Shown: positions 32,665-44,288 of the stretch, one piece after another
Layout of the letters: every line of letters starts with the position of its first letter
How positions within the stretch are numbered: the first letter of the stretch is position 1
Assembly: GCA_014529385.2 (NCBI GenBank)
Contig: CM043963.1
Coordinates: 3,973,001 to 4,037,000 of the forward strand
Length of the DNA stretch: 64,000 nt
From: Adiantum capillus-veneris
Lineage: Eukaryota > Streptophyta > Polypodiopsida > Polypodiales > Pteridaceae
Direction of reading: 5' to 3'
The notes under the pieces: model-generated
The model's database searches: none
What the model was told of the DNA's origin: nothing
Seen by the model: only the letters and a program-made list of their open reading frames with translations
Translations under genes and position numbers: made by a program

Positions 32665-33954
32665 AGCTACACTTCACAATGGTTTACTTTCCTGGGAAAA
32701 ATTCAGCAGAGTTTCCCCTGTAAACTGACCTCTGAACCAATATCAACCTGTCAAATGAACCAAAAAAGCTTCAGATTCTGCATAAATTTCGGCAGAGTCT
32801 CCTTTGTAAAATGGCTCTGGTGTACTCAAAAAACAGACCAAAAAACAACTCAAAAACACTGTCTCTCTGACACTGTAAGCTGCGGGTAAACCTGTCCTGC
32901 ACCTTTACTGTCTCTGACTGTCCTGTCATTGTCCTGTAAGCATAGACTGCGACAATGCCTCAACGGCAGTAAAGCAAAGATGCAATCCCAACTGTCTAAC
33001 TCACAGTCAATACATCCTAGCTGCCTATCTAAGGGTGCTCGAGGGATCGCTCCAAGACCTGTATCACCGAAAGGATCTCAACATTCGAGAATCCCCCAGC
33101 TCAATAAAACGTCACTCGACCCTCAACAAAGGCCATAGTAAATCTGACAGTACATAGACTTCCCACAAAGTCATACATCCACAAATTTCCCACTGTATGC
33201 TGTAACCGCTGCGGCGGTTGTTTGTTGCGTGACTCACAGCCAGCAAACCCTCAACAGACATACATCATCTCTGACAATACATCCCATGTGGAAGTACCTG
33301 CAATGTCAGGATGAAATCTGGAATATCAAGCAGCAAACACAAGCTACCTGATGAACTAGTGGATGTCGCCTACAGACTGTGTGTAGATGCGCCCGTGTCA
33401 TATGTGACACGCCTCCAAGAACTGTGAGCCATCCTTCGATGTGTAGACAGCCACAAATCAACACTCTGGGAGTGTCGATATCCTCAGCACCTGCAGTCGT
33501 AGGCCGAAAACCCCAAATTTGCAGAGTCGGATATGCACCCGCCGAGACCACGTAGTCGAAAATGGCCTGCGCAGACCTTTGTCGAAGCCGAACGGTGGCC
33601 GAGATGACCTCAGAATGAAATTCTGACAACACCGAGCCCTTCGGGCTCGCCCACGAAATTTGGGGCTGTGTCTTCGCCTGTCGAATTTCACTCCAATATG
33701 AGTTGGTGACTCTAGCCTCCTGCAATGCTGCCCCGAGCCTCGATCTGAGCTCTGATACCAGTTGAAGGAGTACGAGCGGAAGTGCGACGCGAGAGAGAGT
33801 GCGAGAAGAAGAGCACGATGATATGGTGAACTCGCTCTACTGTAATGTGTAGAGCATAGTGAGTTCTTATTAGGTTTTTACAAAAGAATATGTGTACATA
33901 CCTGGTGGCCCGCCCACTTACCTGGGCGACCACATTGGGCTTTATACCCCAACA

Positions 33955-35472
33955 AGAACCACCATCATGTCCAAACTATATAAAGACCCTGAGCTAGTCT
34001 TAGCTCTTCGAGCCTTCCTCAATGGAGAATTAAAGTTTGGTCTACCACAATTTGCAAAGATGGATGGAGCTGGGGAGATGCCAATAGAGGAGGAACACTT
34101 AGATCCACAACCCAACCTAGATGAGAACCTTGTGGTAGAAATACCTATTAACAAGTTGGGACAATACTTTGAGGGTGATGAATCCAATGTGACCATACCA
34201 ATCACTACTAAGGGATTAACTGTGAAGAGAATCCTTGATGGTGGCGCTGGGGTTAGCATTGTGACTAAAAATTGCTAGGAAACTATGGAAAGACCTCACC
34301 TTGCGACCACAACCATAGTAGTGAAGATGGCCAATGGGTCTATTGCTACACCTATTGGGATGCTAGAAGATCTCAAGATCAACGTCTTTGGACATAAAAT
34401 AAGAATTGCCTTCATTGTTATGGATTCCTCCAAGCACACTATGGCATCGGAGATGATCTTAGGACGTCCTTTCATGAGGGAAGCAAAAATGGTGCATGAC
34501 TGGTCTAAAAACCATGTCTACCTGCAGTTCCAAGATTCTGTCATTCGAGTGGATCTTGTAACTGGTCAAGCACATCCTCTAGGAAACAGGTTTATAATTG
34601 ATCATAGATCTAACACCACAGTTCACTCGGCCCGATTGCAATATTGTTACACGTGTAAAGCGAACACTGATGTTGGGGAAGATTCTCCTTATATGGATGT
34701 ACTACCTAGGATAACTGAGTTAGACAATGTGGATTGGGTCCACCTAGCAGCAACCATAGACACTTGGGGAAATAGGGGGACGACCTGGGTAACACCTGAG
34801 GGGGATGAAATGCCCGTACCCTTAAATATGCTAAAAGCAATGCATATAGCTTCTGACAAGACTCATCCTCATGTAACAAAGAAAACATACAAGTGGGTCC
34901 CTAAATCTTATTTAATGACCATGGTTGATGCTAAAAAACAAAAGCCCACATTTTTTATGCCTTGTAAGAAACATCCCACTCACTCCAAGAAATGTAAGGA
35001 AACGTGGCATTGGAATCCTAAACAACTATTGGAAGCCCAAGGCTACTATCAAAAAAATGATCAAATATGGATGCCAAAACGTAAATTGTGCTCTTAATTG
35101 TCACCTGACCCATGTGAGCCCAATCCTGTGGCTCCAAAACAAATTGAAGATCGCGGAAAGGAAAAAATCACGGAATTCTACACACCCGCTCTAGAGCTAG
35201 TTTGGGTACCGAAGAAAGAACGATTTGTTCCACCTAGCTCAAGAACAGGGAAGTCAAATGAAGCTTCTTGCTCTTCATGTAGTTCCTTTACGGAAATAGA
35301 AGCTTTGACACAACCTCCACCCACCATTGTACATATCTGTACAAACAAGAAAGAGTTTGCACCTCTCGTTGTAAGTTCACCACCTACAACAACGTTGCAA
35401 ATAAAATCATGGGAGAGTACCTTACCACCCTTGCAACTAGATGAAACGCATAGGGCGGTCAAAAACTATTAG
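33955..35472 (+). pseudogene. Retropepsin-like and W-x-P-K protein of element W
   Basis: One frame of about 500 codons has two stops (TAG 34276-34278, TAA 35095-35097). The first lies where element Z has IWEKWG, so a Trp codon is lost. The N-terminus (MSKLYKDPELVLALRAFLNG) leads into PINKLGQYFEGDESNVTI, the protease site ILDGGAGVSIVTKN (Gly replaces the catalytic-triad Ser of DSGAG), and the C-terminal SEMILGRPFMREAKMVHDWS. A CYTCKANTD segment follows, then the W-x-P-K blocks: TYKWVPKSYL, WHWNPKQLLEAQGYYQKNDQ with IWMPK, and LVWVPKKERFVPP. It starts right at the copia B LTR, so its upstream part is missing, and copia C interrupts its tail. Confidence 0.65.
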
Positions 35473-35822
35473 TTAAAGCCTCACCCACAACAACTTGGAA
35501 CAATTGGTTTCAAAAGGTGATGACTGTTGGAATTAGGGCTGCAAAGAAATGTACACAGCTTGGAGAAGACGAAGGAAGCTCTAGGCACACAATAGAGAGT
35601 GTGTTAGTGTGCAATGGAAAGATAGATAGCCCTAGAGTGATGGGCGTATATACAATGCACGGGGGAGAAAACCTCCTAAAGAGGGAAAAAATGCCCCAGC
35701 GGTCCTAGTGTGTTCACACACATCACTACCACATGTATATGGTAACAAATCCCCCCTGGAGTGATGCGGTGAATGAGAGCTGGCACATGAGTAAAGGGAA
35801 GTGCCATGCCCTAAGGATAGGA

Positions 35823-37097
35823 TCAGTCCACAAAGGGGAGTAAGCCCAAAGCTTTGTGGAAAGCTTCAAGCTTCTCACGAGTCAATGCCTTTGTGAAAAG
35901 ATCTGCAAGGTTGTCCTGTGTTGGCACATAAGTCAAGCTGATATCTCCTGCTGAGAGCCTCTCCCTGACATAGTGGTAATGCACCTCAATGTGCTTTGTG
36001 CGAGCATGAAAAAATGGGTTCCTCGCAACTACCAATGCGCTCTGACTGTCAGTGTAGATAGTGTTGGCAGTGTCCTGTTCAACACCCAAATCAGCCATAA
36101 GGCGTCTGAGCCATACACACTCAACCGTAGCTGTGAAGACTGCCCTGTACTCAGCCTCACAACTCGAAGTGGCCACAGTAGGTTGCTTCTTGCTCAACCA
36201 TGATATACATGAACTGCCAAGCATGAAACAAAAACCACTTGTGGACACTCGCGTGTCAAAACAACCAACCCAATCTGAGTCCGAAAAAGCATGTAAGTCT
36301 GGCGGCAATGATCTCCCCTTGGGATAAAACAAGCCAAGATGTAAAGTGCCACTAAGTTAGCAGAAAATCCTCTTGACAGCCTGCCAATGCTTAGACCCTG
36401 GGCTATACATAAATCTGCTGACCTGTGAGACTGCAAACTGAATATCCGGCCTCGTGTTGCATACATAAATGAGACAGCCAACAGCAGTTTGGTAAAGAGT
36501 GACATCAGCAGGATCACCAGCATCATGTAGACTCAACTTCAAACCTGTTTCCATGGGAGTGGCAATAGGTTTGCAATCCTCAAGTCCAAACTTACATAGC
36601 AATGTCTCTATGTAACTTTTCTGACACAAGGCAATACCACCATCACACTGCTTAAACTGTATACCCAAATAATGATGCAATAGCCCCAAATCTTTCATCT
36701 TGAAAGTAGCATTCAAATCAGCCTTAAATCCAGCAATATGTCTCTCATTTGGTCCAGTGATCAGCAAATCATCAACATAAAGAACCACAATGAGAAGTAC
36801 ATCACCCTCACGCTTTACATACAATGTGCTTTCTGTTGGACTGTTACGAAAGCCTTGTTTGAACAAATGAGTGTCAGCTTTCTCATACCAAGCACGAGGA
36901 GATTGCTTCAACCCATACAAAGCCTTGTTACATCTGCACACTTTGTCCTCTTGTCCTTTTATGACAAAACCGCGAGGCTGCGTTACATAAACTTCCTCAA
37001 ATATATCACCATTCAAGAAAGCAGTAACAATGTCTGATTGATGTACATCCCAACCAAAATGAGCTGCCAATGCACATAGAAAACGCACAGTAGTCAT
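35823..37097 (-). pseudogene. Copia C reverse transcriptase and RNase H
   Basis: RT runs from [20 protein letters not shown] through SDIVTAFLNGDIFEEVYVTQ, NKALYGLKQSPRAWYEKA and the active site VVLYVDDLLITG to GCLIYVCNTRPDIQFAVSQV. A stop near 36357 separates it from RNase H (DLHAFSDSDWVGCFDTRVST, SSCEAEYRAVFTATVE, DSQSALVVARNPFFH, KHIEVHYHYVRERL, DNLADLFTKAL). The last residues lie 75 bp from the 3' LTR. The RT N-terminal segment at 37098-37500 is frameshifted (pieces at 37279-37491). Confidence 0.85.
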
Positions 37098-37500
37098 ACG
37101 ACAAGAGAAAAAGTCTCTTCATAATCTATGCCTTTTTGCTGTGCATAACCCTTTGCAACAAGTCGAGCCTTATGGCGATCGATCTCACCATCCGACTTGC
37201 GTTTCAACTTGTAAACCCACTTCGTACCAATGGACTTTTTGCCAGGAGGAAAATCACATAAAGTTCACGTGTCATTCTCTATAAGTGCATCATATTCTGA
37301 TTGCATGGCAGCCATCCAATTTTCTGAATTCTGTGCTTCATCAAAAGACAGAGGCTCCTCAACATACTAGACACAGCCAAAGCATAACAATCTGATGCAT
37401 AAGATGCATGGCGAGAGCTTGAACGAGTACGACTAGACAAAGATGCATCCAATTTACTGTCACGCAAAGTGTGCACCAGCCATTTTGGCATACCTCTAGC

Positions 37501-38200
37501 CTACTCATTTTCAGCCCTTTCCTCATCAAGTACATCATGTACATCTGCATCAGTAATAGGCTGATCTAAAACATTTTCAGAAACCCCCATAGGCTGTACA
37601 TTTGCCTCATTGGAACTTACATTCGTATTTCCACCACTGAAAAGAGGCAACAAAGTGTCATAAATGTCCTGTGAGCTTACATTACTGTCTCTAGTAAATG
37701 ACAGCAAGGGCTGAACAGAATCTTCCACAAACACTACATCCCGAGAAACCAGAATACATTTTGTTTGCGGATGATACAACCTGTAACCTTTGCTTTGAGC
37801 ACTATAACCAACAAAAATACATTTGACAACCTTATCATCCAATTTTTTGCGCTGCACTTGTGGCACCAAAGCATATGCCAAACAGCCAAAAACACGCATG
37901 TGCTCAATAGAAGGCTTTCTATCATGCCATGCTTCATATGGAGTAATAGACTGCAAAGCTTTCGTAGGACACCTGTTTAGTACATAAGTGGCACACATGA
38001 TGGCCTCAAGCCAAAAAGAATGCGGCAAAGCTTGACTTTTGACCATACATCGTGCCATTTCCGTCAGTGACCTGTTTTTCCTCTCAGCAACACCATTTTG
38101 CTGAGGCGTATAAGGCACTGTACATTGGTGTTTTATCCCACGATTAGCCAAAAATGCATTAAATTCATGAGACATATACTCCCCCCCCCTCGATCTGAAC
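37501..38200 (-). pseudogene. Copia C integrase, C-terminal part
   Basis: After a one-base frame change in a poly-C run (38181-38189), the frame continues EYMSHEFNAFLANRGIKHQC, then VPYTPQQNGVAERKNRSLTE with the catalytic Glu. The copia integrase C-terminus follows (LPHSFWLEAIMCATYVLNRC, KPSIEHMRVFGCLAYALVPQ, CIFVGYSAQSKGYRLYHPQT). An acidic linker ends at the stop at 37501. Confidence 0.8.
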
Positions 38201-40142
38201 GGAGGGTGCCCATAGTACATTTCGAGACATTTTCAGCCATAGCCAGAAATTGTTTGAAGCACATAAAGACTTCGGACTTCGCTTTAAGCGGAAATACCCA
38301 TGCATGCCGGGAGTAATCATCAATGAAAGTCACAAAGTACAGGTAATTGCACAAGGACGGAGTTTGCATGGGCCCACAAACATCACTATGCACAAGCTGC
38401 AACCTGCATGTGGCCCGAACTGAACCATCCTTTGGAAATTTAGAACCCTGCATCTTACCCAAAATATAGCCTTCACAAACATGTTTGACAGGTGCTTCAA
38501 GAGGTGGCAAAGAAGCAACCATATCAGATTTCTGCAAACGCAGCAAACTGGCAAAATTCAGATGAACAAAATGTGCATGCCAAAGTTTTGCATCTGAAAT
38601 AGCCCTTGAATCTGCAACACCATTTGCAAAATTTTGTCCACACTTGTCATACAAAGTGAGCTTATACATCCCACGGCACAAAAGGCCAGATGCAACAATT
38701 TCATCACCAAAACTGAGATCATGAACTGTACATCTGTCATCCACAAATTTGACTACAAGTCCAAGTCTAGCAGGTGCGGATATAGATAAGAGATTCTTCT
38801 TGATCCCAGGTACATAAAGTGCATCAACAAGTGTAAAGGAACTGCCATTAGCAGCAGTGAGCACAATCTTTCCAACTCCCTGAACTGGATAAGAGGCGTT
38901 GTTGGCACAAGTGACTGAATTCCCATGAGGGACAGACTCAAGAGAGGTAAACAATTCACGATGTGAGGTAATGTGCTTTGTAGCACCACTGTCGAAATAC
39001 CACACATGTGAATCTGCAGCAACTGACAAGCATGCATCATGGACAACAGGATTGTAAGTGCACTCTGCGCTAAAATCCCATTCTGCATCAGCATCAGCAA
39101 CACAATATCCTTTCATAGAAGACTCAACAATGGCTGCATTTGTAGTGGAACCACCCTCTTTCTTCTTAGTCTCTTTGGCCTTCAACTTAGGACACGACTT
39201 GATCAAGTGATCATTGGCTTTACAATAATGGCAACACGTCTTCTTTTTGCCCTTATCACTAGAATTTCCAGACAAATTGCTGCCAACAGAAGCATTAGGA
39301 ACATAATTTTTTCCACTCGCAGCAGAACCATAAGAAGTGGCTGCATTGCTGTTACCACCCTTTCTTTGAGAAGCAATAAAAGCCTGTTCAACTGCACGCT
39401 GTCTAGTCCTGCTTTTTTTGGACAGTGACTCTTGCAACAGCAATGTGCATAATGCATCAAACTTGACAACTTCTGGATTTCCTTGGGTCATAAGTCTCCA
39501 AGTACTAGCAAAAGTCTGGTAAGAATCTGGTAAGGCATCAAGAACAGTCTGCACTAGGGAACTGTCTGAAATGACTTCACCTGCAGAAATGATTTGCTCA
39601 TTGATATCCTTGACACTAGCAAGGAAAGTGTCCATATCATCTTCCTCATGCATAATCTTCGACTCTAGCTCTTTACGCAGCAAAGCAATTTTAGCCTCAT
39701 TGCGGCTTGCATAAAGACTTGCTAAAATATCCCAAGCCTGTTTTGCAGATTTTGCTGAACGGATGTGAGGAACAATGGTGCGCTTCACAGACAACGCAAT
39801 CAATGCATGAGCCTGCTCATCCTTAACATCCCAAGGAGCTTGTTCTGCCATAGGCAAAACAAGTCTAACAGCTGTAATCCTTGCAGCAAGACCTGCAACA
39901 TCCTCAACATCTCCTACATCCTCAGAACCAGGACGTACATCAATGCCCTGCACAATGTTCCAGACACCCTTTGACACAAGAAAATGTTGCATCATATAAG
40001 CCCACATAGGGTAGTTGTCCCCATCCAACCTGTCCTCAGCAGCAAACATCTTGAACACATCTGTGTTGTTGTTGTCAGCCATGGTAAATGCTGCACCTGA
40101 TGTGAAAACTGCCCGAAAATAGGAGAAACGGAGCGGGAACAA
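38190..40142 (-). pseudogene. Copia C gag, protease and integrase N-terminal half
   Basis: The frame is open from 40142. The likely start is the Met at 40082 (MADNNNTDVFKMFAAEDRLD), as 40142 lies close to the leader. Gag of the UBN2 type follows (GDNYPMWAYMMQHFLVSKGV, SAKQAWDILASLYASRNEAK, DALPDSYQTFASTWRLM). The zinc knuckle is CHYCKANDHLIKSC and the protease is WYFDSGATKHITSHRELF. The integrase start has LWHAHFVHLNFASLLRLQ and catalytic Asp residues in LVHSDVCGPM and GTLRSDRGG. At the C9 run (38181-38189) the frame shifts and the C-terminus becomes nonsense. Confidence 0.85.
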
Positions 40143-40641
40143 CTTGTGCTATATAGCACAAACCGTAGAAGACTATAAGGCACCTGTTATGCAGAAAACG
40201 GCACTAACAGAAATTCTGCACAAAATGATGAAATAGCCTGTGCAGTACTGACTGTAGTGGAAACGGAGGCCGAAATGAACCCAAATCAAAATTCTGAGCA
40301 GACCTACGAACGCTCGCCAAAGCTCACTGAAATCGAAGAAAGTGAGCAGGCGTGTGCTGGAGCAGCTGGCGACTAAGCCCGAGAGGACGTGACCTGCTCT
40401 GATACCAATTGTTGGAATTAGGGTTGCAGAGAAATGCACACAACTTGGAGAAGACGAAGGAAGATCTAGGCACACAATAGAGAGTGTGTTACTTAGTGTG
40501 CAATGGAAAGATAGATAGCCCTAGAGTGATGGGCGTATATACAATGCACGGGGGAAAAAACCTCCTAAAGAAGGAAAAAATGCCCCGGCGGTCCTAGTGT
40601 GTTCACACACATCACTACCACATGTATATGGTAACAACGAC

Positions 40642-40924
40642 ATCATTCCAAAAGATATGACCTACCCAATGAAGGGGGGAATGTTTGCTGACATCCATCA
40701 TTCACTTGCTTCCCTCTCACCTTCCTCCCTGACCTCTCAATCTCCCAATATTAGGGAAGTAAAGAGCAAGAGCAATTAGCAAACGAGTGTGCAGAGTAAG
40801 AGTCAAAACATTGACCCAGACCTACACATTCACATCCGGTACATTGAAACAGAAACCTATGTCATCACTGTTAAGTATGGAGCCTGATTTACCCTTGTAA
40901 TTTTCTGTGGTAAAAGCGCACATT
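40642..40924 (+). pseudogene. Continuation of element W beyond copia C
   Basis: It joins the left flank across the copia C target duplication. The frame reads DIIPKDMTYPMKGGMFADIH, then SLASLSPSSLTSQSPNIREV, to a stop at 40777-40779. It then reaches the LTR-like sequence from 40925. No RT or integrase lies between the protease/W-x-P-K region and this LTR-like sequence once copia C is removed. Confidence 0.45.
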
Positions 40925-41592
40925 TGTAAGGCCCCCCTTATGAGGAGAAGCCATCGTGCGTGAAGGAAAATCACTCACCGGAAACCAAAATTTTCACGGA
41001 CAAGAATCCGCCAGAATATTCCTTTTCGTCGGAATATTATGGCCGGACGGCGGCCGGAAAGTGGTCGGAAAACAACCGGTCGGTTGGTCGGTGGCCGGTA
41101 GTCCATGGCTGATGGCCAGTGGTCGGAAGTCAATGGCCCATGGCCGGTGGCCGAATTCAAAAGCGGACTTGTCTTCTCAAGGGCGGCCACGGATTGGAGG
41201 GTCCGATTTGGACTTATTCACACAAGGGCGGCTACACATGGCTGCCTCTCATAAGAGAGGGCAGCCCTTTTGGCCTATAAAAGAAGGCCATTTCTACACA
41301 CATTTCATAGTGTGAAGTTGATGCAACAAGGTGAGTGTGAGGTGGTGAGAGTGAAGCAAGGCGGGAGCTCTATCAAGGGTTTAACCCCTTTGTAAACTAC
41401 TTCTTCTTTTGAAGTGCTAAAGCCATTGAGTGGCTGCTTTCACGTGGACGTAGCCCACATTGGGTGAACCACGTATATCGTGTGTACTCTCTCTCTCTAT
41501 CTACTCTATAATCTCTTGTGTGTGAAATCTATCTCTCTCCATTAAGTAATCTACTCAAAAATCTATTTAGCTACGTCTTATAATTTCTTAAC
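40925..41592 (+). mobile_element. LTR-like sequence, possibly the 3' LTR of element W
   Basis: It starts TGTAAGGCCCCC and might end TTAACA near 41592. A promoter-like TATA box (CCTATAAAAG, about 41274-41283) sits about 350 bp in. No clear purine tract or primer site flanks it and no second copy is present, so both bounds are tentative. The stretch 41040-41155 is rich in GGCCGG and GGTCGG words. The frame at 40956-41315 crosses all this and is probably not a gene. Confidence 0.35.
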
Positions 41593-42960
41593 AATCACCT
41601 TTGATCCTCATCACTCGAGTGATGGAGGGTAGGTAGGATTAGTAGGATAGGAGTGTTTCTGTTTTAGAGTTTAGTGATTAGCAAAGTCTTTCTTCCCACT
41701 GATGTGCCTCCTAGAGGTATTCTTTGTGTTTCCTAGTGTGTACAAGAACCTGTTGTGCTATTGTTAGAATTTGGACCTTCATGGAATCTTTCTCTCGTCC
41801 ACTTTTCAAATCAAGCGTGATCATCAACACAAACAGGTGTTTTTGTCCATTAGCATGGCCCCTTATCTTTTTTGCATCCATGTTTGTCTGCTTTAATTGT
41901 GATTGGTAGCAAATATTCAACGCATTTGTTAGTATCAAACATTAAATTCAATGTAATTTTTTGTCATAATCACTAGTGTAGGTTAAAAAAAACAAGCAGT
42001 CCAACTAAGATAGTTTGACCAAGCTAGGTGTTAAAGATCTTCTCTTAATACCATGGGGAATGCCTTCCTAATAATCAATGGTTACTTAGGTTCTTAATCC
42101 GATCTAGGCAGCATTGTGTGCAATGTACTAGGGCTTTCTAGTGGGCTTAGTCCCTATTGACTTTTAGCTGCTAAGTATTATAAAGGAAGTTTACTAATGT
42201 GATGAGCCTGGGGAGGGTAACAATGTTATCCCAAAGTTACAAAATTAAAATGTTGAAAACGAACAAAAATAAATAAAAACCCAAGTGCCACAATGTAAAA
42301 TCTTAAGTTGGAAGAGAAATCTCAGCTTGATTTGGTACTCCACTCACATGTATCGCCTATGGTACTAGAGCCCTAGAGGTTCCCAATGTGGGCGCTTTTC
42401 CTTGAAAAGGAAAAAACCCAAGGCATACAAAATAAGCACACATATCAAAAGTAAATCAATGAGAAAAGACTTTTGGGGGGTCAAAGAAAAGGAAATCAGT
42501 CAGGCGATGATTTCATGAGCAATTCCTTTTATCGTATCTTAACTACAAGGTCTTCTAGGTATAGCCTCTAGTCAGCCCTTGGACATGAAATACTTGGCTC
42601 TTGCGATTAAACAACTTAATCGACCAGAGAAAGTTGAGAAGCTTGCCCATGATATTAATAGTTGATCTATAGTGCCTTTCGACCGTTAAATTAGTGACCC
42701 CAGACTTGTTTAGTTTTTGACCTTCACAATTGTTTATGCGTTTGATTATATTACAATTTAATGTTTATTGCTGACAAATGGTTTACTATTCTGTTACCAA
42801 TCAATTTGTCTGCCTACAACTGCATATGCTCTTTAATTGTATATGAGAATGCAATTATTGTGCCAATGTTGTTCGATTTTGCAATGACTGAAGAAGGCTA
42901 AGGACATTCATCTCAAATGCTCTTCCACCTCGATGAACGAACTTCAACTCAATAGCTTCC
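41593..42960. other. About 1.4 kb without a recognised gene
   Basis: No coding frame of note lies here: 41711-41938 and 41724-41909 are overlapping opposite-strand frames without motifs. A perfect 16-bp palindrome (CATCACTCGAGTGATG) lies at 41609-41624. The last part, from 42900, looks like the 3' end of a gypsy element (CCGAGGACGGAATC before the purine tract). Confidence 0.4.
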
Positions 42961-42978
42961 GAGGACGGAATCTACATC

Positions 42979-42991
42979 AGGAAGGGGGGCA
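42979..42991 (+). other. Polypurine tract before an old LTR
   Basis: AGGAAGGGGGGCA precedes TGTTAACC. The upstream GAGGACGGAATCT resembles the 3' end of gypsy elements. Confidence 0.6.
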
Positions 42992-43510
<519 letters not shown>

Positions 43511-43637
43511 TGTCATGCCAAGGGTAGGACTAGACGGGCACGGCCCAGGCAATGTGCCGGACACACATGCAGTAAAGGGGTCTATATATAGAATCGGGCC
43601 AGGGGCCTATATATAGGATGGTTCGGAGGTTATTCGC

Positions 43638-43743
43638 ATGTCTGTCTACCCGCTTGCCTCACACTGGTATCAGAGCAAGGTGGAGGGGAGGGTGAAGAGC
43701 GAGATAATGAGGGAAGGTTGTGGCTCGCATGGATTTTCTCCCT

Positions 43744-43784
<41 letters not shown>

Positions 43785-44051
43785 GTGAAGGATGGACTCT
43801 CTTTCATGGCAAGCCTGAATCAGAACGTAGAAAAACCGAATCAAAGAAGAAGAAGATTAGAAGGATTGCATGCAAGCATGGTTAAAGAATTTGCTGCCGC
43901 TCTGACAAGCAAGCCGTGGGGAGCAACCCTTGTGTTGGGAGTAGAAGTCGAAAGAGGACGCGGGAACGGTTTCTTCCTTGAGGATAGGCATGAATTCGGT
44001 CTGCACAAAAATTTCCGATTTCGGCCTTGTTGGAAGCGCCCTAGGCTCTAG
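43638..44051 (+). CDS. 137-codon ORF at the 5' end of the LARD-like element, unknown
   Basis: It begins within the LTR, crosses the primer site (HWYQSK) and a CT microsatellite (SLSLSL), then gives MASLNQNVEKPNQRRRRLEG and GVEVERGRGNGFFLEDRHEF. Nothing matches a gag. It may be fortuitous; a shorter version from MASLNQ (43806) would avoid the microsatellite. Confidence 0.2.
43749..43783. repeat. (TC)n microsatellite
   Basis: About 17 TC units, about 70 bp downstream of the primer site of the LARD-like element. Confidence 0.9.
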
Positions 44052-44288
44052 AGGGTTTTTCGTCACTTGATGGAAGTGATTGGAGCAGCATATGAGTTGA
44101 CATGTTGGCAAATTACCTTATGCAGAGTCGCCAAAATCGCCATAGCTTGTGCAGGTTTATTTTTTTATAGAAAATTGAAAATATTTTGACCTTTTGGGCG
44201 CCCTATTTTGGGCACCCATCTCTTTTAAGGGCTTGAACCCATGGCGAGCTGGATTCCACCTGCGTAACTGGCATCCGAGGCATAGCCA

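Larger units (their letters stand above)
28404..33954 (-). mobile_element. Copia B, full-length Ty1/copia element
   Basis: 192-bp LTRs flank the element (28404-28595 and 33763-33954; TGTTGGGGTATAAAGCCC to CTCCTTCA on the minus strand). The primer site is at 33747-33760 and the purine tract AAGTGGGAGGTG precedes the 3' LTR (28596-28607). Gene order is gag, protease, integrase, RT, RNase H. No 5-bp target duplication is visible: GTTAT is on the left and AGAAC on the right. Three in-frame stops (32596-32598, near 31573, near 30289) mean it cannot make a complete polyprotein. Its 5' 2.5 kb is an inverted near-copy of copia A. Confidence 0.85.
35525..40636 (-). mobile_element. Copia C, full-length Ty1/copia element inserted in element W
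   Basis: LTRs of 223 bp (35525-35747) and 227 bp (40410-40636) begin TGTTACCATATACATG and end TAATTCCAACA on the minus strand. The primer site TGGTATCAGAGC lies just inside the right LTR (about 40396-40407), and a purine tract (CCAGGGGGGATT, 35748-35759) precedes the left LTR. The target duplication is ATGAC at 35520-35524 against ACGAC at 40637-40641, one mismatch. Element W sequence is on both sides. It belongs to a different copia family from A/B. Frameshifts make it defective. Confidence 0.9.

Noticed and set aside
39039-39428. 129-codon plus-strand frame over copia C
   Set aside because: It is antisense to gag and the zinc knuckle of copia C and has no domain.
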